Shown here piece after piece: positions 35,525 to 42,859 of a stretch of DNA of 64,000 nt. Each line of letters starts with the position of its first letter. The stretch's first letter is position 1. The translations under genes were made by a program, and so were the position numbers. Below the pieces are notes generated by a model, which saw only the letters and a program-made list of their open reading frames with translations, made no database searches and was not told where the DNA came from. This DNA is from CAZDKK01 sp964603725 (lineage in GTDB: Bacteria; Eisenbacteria; RBG-16-71-46; CAIMUX01; WJJG01). The stretch lies in the NCBI GenBank assembly GCA_964603725.1, contig CAZRWW010000006.1, forward strand, positions 1 through 64,000, given 5' to 3'.

Positions 35525-37249
35525 CTATTCCCGCGCATCGATTCCCAACCGCTTCATTCGCCGCAAGAGCGAGCTGCGGTGGAGTCCTAGAAGCCGAGCC
35601 GCCTCGGACTTGTTGCCCTTGGTCCGCTGCAGCGCATCCTCGATCGCCAGGCGCTCCTGGTCCGCCAGGGTGCGCACGGGGGGCCTGGCCGTTGGATCCC
35701 GCTGCTTAGCCGGAGCCAGCGGTGGCCGGGCCGCCGTTGCCGAGCCCGGCTGTCCCTGATGATGGATCGGCGCGCCATCGCCCCTTGGAATGGGCCGGGT
35801 GAAGAGCTTCTCGACGTCGGATGAACCGGCGACCGGCCCGGGGACCAAGGCCAGCGCGCGCCGCACCAGGTTCTCCAGCTCCCGCACGTTTCCGGGCCAC
35901 GCGTGCTGCTGAAGCATGGCCAGCGCTGCGGGAGAGAACCGCACGCGGGGATCCCCGCTCGGACTGTGCTTGCGTAGAAAGTGATCAACGAGGATGGGGA
36001 TATCCTCGCTGCGCTCGCGCAGCGGTGGAACCTGGATTTCCAGCACGTTGGTTCGGAAGAAGAGCTCCTCACGGAACCGGCCGTCGGCGACGGCGCGCTG
36101 GAGGTCCTTGCTCGTGGCCGTGATCAGGCGCACGTCGACCTGCACCTCCTCGTCGCTGCCCAGAGGCCGAATGCGGCCGTCCTCGAGCACGCGCAGCAGC
36201 TTGGCCTGCAAGGCGCAGTCGAGATCGGCCACCTCGTCGAGGAAGAGCACGCCCTGATGGGCGAGGCGAAACAGACCCTGGGAGTCGCCCACCGCGCTCG
36301 TGTAGGCCCCGCGCACGTATCCGAAGAAGAGGCTTTCCATGAGGTGTTCAGGCACGGCCGCGCAGTTGTGGGCGACAAACGGCTGCTGGGCGCGCGGGCT
36401 GCCCTCGTGGATCGCGCGCGCGAGCAGCTCCTTGCCGGTGCCGCTTTCACCCAGGATCATCACGGGGGCCTCGGTCTGCGCCACCAGGCTGGCCTGCTTG
36501 AGCACGGCCAGCATCGCAGGGCTCACGGCGACGATGCGCCCGAACGTCTCCAGCGAGCTCAACCGCTGGCGGAGCCTGAGATTCTCGCGGAGCACTTCTC
36601 CATGGAGCTCCGCATTCTCCAGGGCCACCGCCGCCAGATCGGCAAACGAGGCCAGGAAGCGCCGCGAAGCCTCGGGGAAGGCGTAGGCCAGCGGCCGGTT
36701 GTCCAGGTAGATCGCGCCGCGCATCTTGCCGTGGGCGATCAAGGGAACACAGGCCAGGGTGCGGACCTGGGCCAGGCTGATGCTGGGAATGTCCTTGAGC
36801 AGCGGATCAGCGAGGGCGTCACCACTCTCGATCGACCGGCCCGCGAGCACGTACTGCAGGATCGTGCGGCTGATCTGCTCGAGCTCATCGAGCTCCTGGC
36901 CGGAGATGCTGCGGGCGACGGCCGGGACGAGCTCCGATCCCGGATCACCGCCCAGGAAGAGGATGCCGCGCTCGGCGCCCAGACACTCGATGGCGAGGTC
37001 CAGGATCTGCTGCACGAGGGTGGTGAGGTCCAGATTGGAGGCGACTAAGCGACTGACCTGACTGAGAGCCTCGAAGGCCTGGCGGTCGCTCCACTGGCGA
37101 GCGGATGCGGTCAGCTCCGCGGGCAGGGCGCCGTCCGGGAGCCCGCCGAGGTCGGCCAGGATCTCCCGGGCCTCGTCCACGTCCTCCTGCGGGTGAGACC
37201 CGGTCTGGCCCGATGGATTCCCGCGGATGGCAGAATCGTCTTGTTGCAT
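35525..37249 (-). CDS. GAF-AAA-Fis enhancer-binding regulator with altered GAFTGA loop
   Basis: A 574-residue sigma54-type activator. It has a GAF domain (~60-215), an AAA+ domain (~235-465) with Walker A GESGTGKE (267-274), Walker B VLFLDEV (~334-340), arginine-finger region FREELFFRTNV and LPPLRER-like VPPLRER, and a Fis-type HTH at the end (NKSEAARLLGLHRSSLLRRMKRLG). The loop that contacts sigma54 reads GAYTSA (314-319) instead of GAFTGA. ATG 37249 follows AGGTGG. The kinase-TPR gene is next in the operon. The GAF domain suggests control by a small molecule; the altered loop makes action through sigma54 uncertain. Confidence 0.88.
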   Translation of the reverse strand: MQQDDSAIRGNPSGQTGSHPQEDVDEAREILADLGGLPDGALPAELTASARQWSDRQAFEALSQVSRLVASNLDLTTLVQQILDLAIECLGAERGILFLGGDPGSELVPAVARSISGQELDELEQISRTILQYVLAGRSIESGDALADPLLKDIPSISLAQVRTLACVPLIAHGKMRGAIYLDNRPLAYAFPEASRRFLASFADLAAVALENAELHGEVLRENLRLRQRLSSLETFGRIVAVSPAMLAVLKQASLVAQTEAPVMILGESGTGKELLARAIHEGSPRAQQPFVAHNCAAVPEHLMESLFFGYVRGAYTSAVGDSQGLFRLAHQGVLFLDEVADLDCALQAKLLRVLEDGRIRPLGSDEEVQVDVRLITATSKDLQRAVADGRFREELFFRTNVLEIQVPPLRERSEDIPILVDHFLRKHSPSGDPRVRFSPAALAMLQQHAWPGNVRELENLVRRALALVPGPVAGSSDVEKLFTRPIPRGDGAPIHHQGQPGSATAARPPLAPAKQRDPTARPPVRTLADQERLAIEDALQRTKGNKSEAARLLGLHRSSLLRRMKRLGIDARE

Positions 37250-37294
37250 CGTGCGACCACCTGTCGAACCGGGTCTCGCTCCACCTCAAGGCTG

Positions 37295-37334
37295 CCTTGG
37301 AATCCCTTGGAATCCCTTGGAATCCCTTGGAATC
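37295..37334. repeat. 10-bp tandem repeat, four units
   Basis: 'ccttggaatc' is repeated four times without change, about 45 bases upstream of the enhancer-binding regulator start. Confidence 0.9.
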
Positions 37335-37384
37335 ATAGCCGGGGAATCCGTTCCTGCCAAGGATGCCGCCCGTCCGGCGCGCAG

Positions 37385-37491
37385 GCGCCCCGGCGCCTGG
37401 CCGCGCGCGGAGGCCCTGTCCGTCACGCATGCGCCCCCGGCGCCGGGCCGCGCGCGGAGGCCCTGTCCGTCACGCATGCACCCCCGGCGCC
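37385..37491. repeat. 46-47 bp tandem repeat made from the ABC-F gene 3' end
   Basis: Two full units (37385-37430, 37431-37477) and a partial third end in 'gtccgtcacgcat' and begin 'gcgcccc(c)ggcgcc'. The partial third and part of the second include the stop codon and last residues of the ABC-F gene, so the repeat has copied that end outward. Confidence 0.85.
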
Positions 37492-39107
37492 TCGCGCCCC
37501 GTGGCGGCCACGTAATCGACATAGCTGCCGGGGTAGATGTGCGGCCGCCGCTCGCCGTCATCGCCGTACTCGAGCTCGAGCACGCGCGAGGCGAGACCGC
37601 GCAGGAAGGTGCGATCGTGCGAAACGAACAGCATCGTGCCGCCGAAGTCCCTCAGCGCCTCGACGAGCATCTCCTTGGTCTCGAGGTCGAGGTGGTTCGT
37701 CGGCTCGTCGAGGACGAGGAAGTTGGGTGGATCGAGCAGCATCCGCGCGATCACCAGGCGCGAGCGCTCGCCGCCCGACAGCACGCGGATCGGCTTCTCG
37801 ACGTCGCTCCCGGGAAAGTGGAAGGCGCCCAGGAGATTGCGCAGCACGCCCTGGCCCTCATCGGGGTAGTCGCGCTGCAGTTGCTCGAAGACAGTGAGAT
37901 CGGGATCCAGCAGATCGAGCGCCTGCTGCGAGAAGTAGCCGAGCTTCAAGCTCGCGCCCAGGCGCACCGCGCCCGCGTCGGGCGCGAGCACGCCGGCCAC
38001 CATCTTGAGCAGCGTCGACTTGCCGGCGCCGTTGCGGCCTGCCACGCACCAGCGCTCGCCGCGCCGGACGGCGAAGTCGAAGTTCTCGTAGATCCGGCGC
38101 GGGCCGAAGGCCTTCGAGACCCCGCGCAGCGTCACGACGTCCTCGCCCGAGCGCGGGGGGCGGCGGAAGTCGAACTTGACGACCACGCGCCGGCGCGGCG
38201 GCTCGACCTCCTCGATCTTCTCGAGCTTCTTGACCCGCGACTGCACCTGCGCGGCCTTGGCGGCGTGGGCGGCGAAGCGCTCGATGAAGCGGCGCTCCTT
38301 GGCGAACATCGCCTGCTGGCGCGCGTAGGCCGCCTCGCGCTGCGTGTCGCGGATCGCCCGCTCGCGCGCGTAGAAGTCGTAGTTGCCGCTCCAGCTCGTC
38401 AGCTCCCCGCCGTCGATCTCGATGATGCGCGTGACGGTGCGGTTGAGGAAGTCGCGATCGTGGCAGGTCATGAGCACCGCAGCTCTAGAGGCATTCAGGA
38501 AATTCTCGAGCCAGAGGATCGACTCGATGTCGAGGTAGTTGGTCGGCTCATCGAGCAGGAGCACATCGGGATGGGCCAAGAGCACCTTGGCCATCGCCAC
38601 GCGCATCTTCCAGCCGCCGCTCAGGGCCCCGACGTCGCCGGCGACCTGGTCCGGCTCGAAGCCCAGGCCGTGCAGCACCTCCTGGGCGCGGGCCTCCAGG
38701 TCGTAGCCGCCGCGATGATGGTACTCGGCCTGCACCTCGCCGTAGCGCGCGAGCAGATCGTCCAGCTCGCCCTCGCGCGCTGGGTCCGCGAGCGCGTGCT
38801 CTAGCTCCTTGAGCTCGTGGTGCAGATCGCCCAGCCGTCCGCTGCCCGCGATCGCTTCGTCCAGCACGCTGCGGCCGTGCAGCTCGATCGCATCCTGGCG
38901 GAAGTAGCCGATCGTCGTGCGCTTCGGGATCTTGACCTCGCCCTCGTCGGGCTCCTCTTCGCCCGCGATCACGCGGAAGAGCGTCGTCTTGCCGGCGCCG
39001 TTGGGGCCCACCAGGCCGACCTTCTCGCCGGGGTTGAGCTGCAGCGAAGCTTCCAGGAAGAGAATCTGCCGGCCGTGCTGCATCGAGATGTTGGACAGGG
39101 TGATCAT
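37470..39107 (-). CDS. ABC-F family ATPase
   Basis: A 545-residue soluble protein with two ABC ATPase domains and no membrane segment. Domain 1: Walker A GPNGAGKTT, signature LSGGW, Walker B VLLLDEPTNYLD. Domain 2: Walker A GRNGAGKST, signature LSGGERSRL, Walker B FLVLDEPTNHLD. The linker between them (~residues 240-320) is the charged helical P-site interaction region. ABC-F proteins bind the ribosomal E site and rescue or tune translation. I chose ATG 39107 (MITLSNISMQHG) because similarity starts there; no strong ribosome site is seen. Confidence 0.92.
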   Translation of the reverse strand: MITLSNISMQHGRQILFLEASLQLNPGEKVGLVGPNGAGKTTLFRVIAGEEEPDEGEVKIPKRTTIGYFRQDAIELHGRSVLDEAIAGSGRLGDLHHELKELEHALADPAREGELDDLLARYGEVQAEYHHRGGYDLEARAQEVLHGLGFEPDQVAGDVGALSGGWKMRVAMAKVLLAHPDVLLLDEPTNYLDIESILWLENFLNASRAAVLMTCHDRDFLNRTVTRIIEIDGGELTSWSGNYDFYARERAIRDTQREAAYARQQAMFAKERRFIERFAAHAAKAAQVQSRVKKLEKIEEVEPPRRRVVVKFDFRRPPRSGEDVVTLRGVSKAFGPRRIYENFDFAVRRGERWCVAGRNGAGKSTLLKMVAGVLAPDAGAVRLGASLKLGYFSQQALDLLDPDLTVFEQLQRDYPDEGQGVLRNLLGAFHFPGSDVEKPIRVLSGGERSRLVIARMLLDPPNFLVLDEPTNHLDLETKEMLVEALRDFGGTMLFVSHDRTFLRGLASRVLELEYGDDGERRPHIYPGSYVDYVAATGREAPGVHA

Positions 39108-39659
39108 AGGCGGGGGAGGATAGCAGATCGGCGGGGCGCTGCGGGGACGTTGGTCGGCGGGCCTCAAGACACCAGGATCCGCCAGTGGCGAATCCAGCGC
39201 TGGCGCGCGGCGCGATCACGTGGCGGGAAGGCCGCCGCCGGCCCCGCGGGCCACCTGCCCAGCCTCTTCGCCCGCGAAGGGCTCCGGGGCGGGCCCTGGC
39301 AGGTCAGCGGTTCCGAGGACGCATGGGCGCCAGGGTCGGGCGGCATCGATAGCGTGAGCGGCGTGCCGCAACGATCGCCCTCTATCTGCTTGAAATAACG
39401 GTGATTGGGAGGGCATCCGGCATTCCTGTCGATCGCCTCGCCCGACCTCTACGGCTCCGGCACCGGACCATGCCCGGACGTTTCGTTGTACCTGCCCAAG
39501 CGCCAACCTCTGCTATCATCTGAACAAGCGTCAAGCTCAGGTTCCAGCATCGCCCGTCTCGACGACGTGCCGCGCGCGTTCCCTCCACCGGGCGCGGGCT
39601 CGCTGCCGGACGTGCAGAGTGACCGCGATGGTTTCCGTCTCGAAAGGAGGGCCGCACCC
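39108..39659. other. Divergent intergenic region of about 550 bases, no recognised gene
   Basis: It separates the leftward ABC-F gene from the rightward secreted-protein operon, so it should hold promoters for both. I see no clear sigma70 hexamers and no coding frame with family motifs. Confidence 0.4.
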
Positions 39660-40190
39660 ATGAAACGGGGTCCATCCATCCTCGTGTTGCTCTTCGTGCT
39701 GCTCCTCTCGCCGCCGCAGACCGCCCTGGCCGACTACCAGATACCGCAGTCGGTCGTGGCCGGCGGGGGAGGCCTGTCGGTTGCGACGGGCTACCGGCTC
39801 ACCGGGACCGTCAGCCAACCGATGATCGGTCGGTCCGCCGCGACCGGCTACGTCCACGGCATCGGGTTCTGGCACCAGGCGCAGGTGTTCTTTGCCGACG
39901 TGTCGGAGGAGGCCCCAGCGCTGCCGGTGCGCTTCAGCCTGGGCTCGACCTACCCGAATCCCGGTGGACCGGTGACCCACCTGCGCTTCGCCGTGCCGCG
40001 CGCCGCGCGCGTGGCGCTGCGGCTCTACGACGTCACCGGACGCCAGGTGCGCACGCTCCTGGAGGGGGAGATGCCGCCCGGCTTTCACACGATCCGCCTC
40101 GACGGCACAGAGCTGCCCGCCGGGGTCTATTACTGCTTGATGACCGCGCCCGGGTTCCGCGAGACGCGCTCGCTGGTGCTGGTCAAGTAG
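39660..40190 (+). CDS. Small secreted protein with C-terminal sorting domain
   Basis: A 176-residue protein starting at ATG 39660 after CGAAAGGAGG. It has a signal peptide (MKRGPSILVLLFVLLLSPPQTALA), a ~65-residue segment (SVVAGGGGLSVATGYRLTGTVSQP), and a FlgD-like tail (YPNPGGPVTHLRF, LYDVTGRQVRTLL, ELPAGVYYCLM). The 'GGG...GYRLTGTVGQ' segment is common in FCB-group secreted proteins encoded next to tail-fibre-like proteins. The next gene starts 30 bases later and probably shares its transcript. Confidence 0.82.
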   Translation: MKRGPSILVLLFVLLLSPPQTALADYQIPQSVVAGGGGLSVATGYRLTGTVSQPMIGRSAATGYVHGIGFWHQAQVFFADVSEEAPALPVRFSLGSTYPNPGGPVTHLRFAVPRAARVALRLYDVTGRQVRTLLEGEMPPGFHTIRLDGTELPAGVYYCLMTAPGFRETRSLVLVK

Positions 40191-40220
40191 AGGCTGGTCA
40201 AGCAAAGGGAGGATGCGAGC

Positions 40221-41969
40221 ATGAGGAACAGAATCGCTCTCAGTCTGGCTGTCCTGATGCTCCTGGCGCCCGCGACGGCGCTGGCGGCGCAGCCGCGGAC
40301 GATCAGCTACCAGGGCATCTTGAACGACAGCGGCGGGCACCCGGTGCCCAACGGCAACTACAACCTGACCTTCAAGATCTACAACGTCTCGGCCGGCGGC
40401 GCGGCGCTCTGGTCCGAGGCCAACACCGTGACGACCGAGCTGGGCGTCTTCAGCGTCATCCTGGGACACACCACGCCACTGACGCTGCCCTTCGACGTGC
40501 CCTACTGGCTGGGCATCACGGTGGGCGCCGGCTCGGAGATGACCCCGCGGGTCGAGCTGGCCGCCGTCCCCTACGCGTATCACGCTGCCGTGGCCGATGT
40601 GGGCCAGGACACGGACTGGACGATCGCCGGGGACAACATCTACCGCCTGGTCGGCAATGTGGGCATCGGCACATCGGCGCCGGCGGCCAAGCTGGATACG
40701 CAGGGCGACAACGCGGCCGTGCGAGCGTCGAACGCCAGCATGGCCACGCGCTACATCGAGATGCTCTACCACACCTCGGTCGGGCCGCTGCTGCGTGGTG
40801 GGGCCGGGTACACGCGCCTGACCCTCGACGCCAGCCAAGGCTCGGCCGGCAAGATCGTGCTCGGGCAGGACGGGGACGACGTCGGGATCGGGACGATCGA
40901 TCCGGCGTACAAGCTCGACGTCGTGGGCACCACGCAGACTCAGGGCCTGCGGATCCCGACCGGCGCCGCGGCCGGACGCGTTCTGACCTCCGATGCCTCG
41001 GGCAACGGCACGTGGCAAGCCGCCAACGCCGGCGACATCACCGCGGTCTACGCCGACAACGGCCTCGGCGGCGGGGCGACCAGCGGCGATGCGCACTTGA
41101 ACGTCAATACCGGCACCGGTCTGGAGATCAGCGCCGACAATGTCCAGCTCACCTCGGCCTACAGCAGCGGCAGCGCGTATGACTCGCGGTTCGTGAACGA
41201 GGCCCAGGCGAGCTCCATCACCAATGCGATGATCCAGGCCGGGGCGGTCAGCTTCGACAAGCTCAGCGATCCGCTCAACATCGGGTCGACCTACTGGGAC
41301 TGGGACATGACCAGCGGCGAGATCGACATCGACATCACCTCCGACTACCCGGCGATCAACATCGAGAGCACTTGTACTACCTACGGCGACTGTCTGGCGC
41401 TGCGCTCGTCGGCAACCGCGGGCACCGCCACCTGGGCGCTCTACTCCAACACGCAGAACGGCAATGCCGGCTACTTCGTCAAGTCGACGGACGACAACGC
41501 CTACGACGTCTACATCGCCTCTCCGGCCAGCAACTCCGAGGGGCTCTATGTATACGGCAACACCGTCGCGACCGGAACGAAAAGCGCGGCGATCGAGACA
41601 TCCCGGGGCCGCGAGGCGATCTTCAGCGTCGAGAGCCCCGAGGTCGAGGTCTACGCCTCGGGCGCCGGACGGCTGAGCGGGGGCATGGCGCGGGTCGCCT
41701 TCGACCGGCTCTTCACCGAGGCGATCACGCCGCGGGTGCCGGTCAAGGTGACGGTCACGCCGGTGGGGGGCTGGAGCGGGCTCTACCTGGATGCGACCGA
41801 TCCGGCCGGGTTCACGGTGCGCAGCGGCGCGGGCGATCCCGACGTCGAGTTCCACTGGATGGCCTGCGGGCGCCGCAACGGCTACGAGACCAGGCCGGCA
41901 ATCACGATCCCCGATCCGGAGGAGATGGCGCGCATCGAGCGGGAGAAGGCGCTGGCGCAGGCGCGGTAG
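40221..41969 (+). CDS. Secreted tail-fibre-like repeat protein
   Basis: A 582-residue protein. A signal peptide (MRNRIALSLAVLMLLAPATALA) precedes 'ISYQGILNDSGGHPVPNGNY', a conserved N-terminal beta domain. Then come 'NVGIGTSAPAAKLD' and 'DVGIGTIDPAYKLDV' repeats like those of phage tail-fibre shafts and large surface proteins. The C-terminal ~90 residues hold a separate beta domain (VKVTVTPVGGWSGLYL) and a short charged helix. It has no FlgD-like tail of its own, whereas the partner 30 bases upstream has one. It is probably exported and trimeric, but no assay data exist for this family. Confidence 0.8.
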   Translation: MRNRIALSLAVLMLLAPATALAAQPRTISYQGILNDSGGHPVPNGNYNLTFKIYNVSAGGAALWSEANTVTTELGVFSVILGHTTPLTLPFDVPYWLGITVGAGSEMTPRVELAAVPYAYHAAVADVGQDTDWTIAGDNIYRLVGNVGIGTSAPAAKLDTQGDNAAVRASNASMATRYIEMLYHTSVGPLLRGGAGYTRLTLDASQGSAGKIVLGQDGDDVGIGTIDPAYKLDVVGTTQTQGLRIPTGAAAGRVLTSDASGNGTWQAANAGDITAVYADNGLGGGATSGDAHLNVNTGTGLEISADNVQLTSAYSSGSAYDSRFVNEAQASSITNAMIQAGAVSFDKLSDPLNIGSTYWDWDMTSGEIDIDITSDYPAINIESTCTTYGDCLALRSSATAGTATWALYSNTQNGNAGYFVKSTDDNAYDVYIASPASNSEGLYVYGNTVATGTKSAAIETSRGREAIFSVESPEVEVYASGAGRLSGGMARVAFDRLFTEAITPRVPVKVTVTPVGGWSGLYLDATDPAGFTVRSGAGDPDVEFHWMACGRRNGYETRPAITIPDPEEMARIEREKALAQAR

Positions 41970-42423
41970 GAGCGGGGGCGGGTGCACTGCTGGTCGTCCT
42001 TCGCCCAGCGGCGCGGCCGACGCATCCAGCGCTGCGGCGGGGCTCACAGTGCAACGCCGTGTTCCCGGCCTTCTGCTCGATGGGCTCCTCGTGCCGGCCG
42101 GCGAGCGCCTCGGTGATCCGGTCCTCGCCCCATTTGGGTGGGTTGCTGGAGGTGCGCCGGATGAAGGCGGTGTGCTCGCTGGGGATCAGGGGATGCCAAC
42201 CATATAGGAGTTCCCCCTGGTGGGGCGCCGCGATTCGGTCTTCTCGCGGACGACGGCTGAGGTACCAGGGGACCCGTCAGCTCTTTCCTCTGGGATGCGC
42301 CTCTGCCGCATCTCCACCCGGGGCCGGGCGCTCACCCAGCGGGCGCTCACCCAGCGGCTGACCGCAATCCACTGGTCGTGTTACCCAGGCTCTGGCATGC
42401 TGGCGGACGAAGGGAGGTGGCCC
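41970..42423. other. Intergenic region with a transposase fragment
   Basis: Apart from the 42100-42207 fragment described separately, I see a short tandem pair 'gggcgctcacccagc' at about 42327-42356 and no gene. The amphi-Trp gene follows. Confidence 0.4.
42100..42207 (-). pseudogene. Integrase-core transposase fragment (about 30 residues)
   Basis: The minus strand reads LIPSEHTAFIRR and then NPPKWGEDRITEALA. This matches the 'IPKEHxxFIRRIsxxhPxWGEDRIxxEL' stretch just before the DDE core in a common group of rve-type transposases. Nothing else of the element is recognisable. Confidence 0.5.
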
Positions 42424-42645
42424 ATGCCGAAGAAGGGTCGTCGCGATGTCGAGAGAGTTTACTCCGCCAGGCAATTCGCGGCCAAGCTGAGACGATTGGC
42501 CGATGCCCTAGAGCGGGGCGATCGCTTCAGCATTCAGATCGCCGGCCGGCGGGTTCATGTCCCAGCCAAGGCCATCATCAGCATTGAACACGAACGCTCG
42601 GAGCAGACCGAGGAGGTCGAGTTTCAGTTGAAGTGGCAGCTGTGA
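42424..42645 (+). CDS. Amphi-Trp domain protein
   Basis: A 73-residue protein starting at ATG 42424 after GGGAGGTGG. It has the amphi-Trp layout: a basic start, helix 'SARQFAAKLRRLADALERG', strand 'FSIQIAGRRVHVPA', then an acidic strand and closing 'VEFQLKWQL'. The final K-W pair is the family mark. These small proteins are widespread and lack an assigned function. Length is normal. Confidence 0.78.
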   Translation: MPKKGRRDVERVYSARQFAAKLRRLADALERGDRFSIQIAGRRVHVPAKAIISIEHERSEQTEEVEFQLKWQL

Positions 42646-42859
42646 GGGCCGCGGGGCCAGCGCCTCGTGACGCACCGAGTTTCATGCAGACGGCCGGCTT
42701 GAGCATTGATTCCGGATGTGTCGCCGTGCCATCATTGACTGTCCGAGGTGCCGCATAGAACACACGCGGGGCAGGGCCCTCCCCTGGCGTCGATGGCCCC
42801 CATCGTCGGGCCGCCCGTCGATACCTGGATGGCCCGCCGACACCAAGGGAGCTGCCGCC

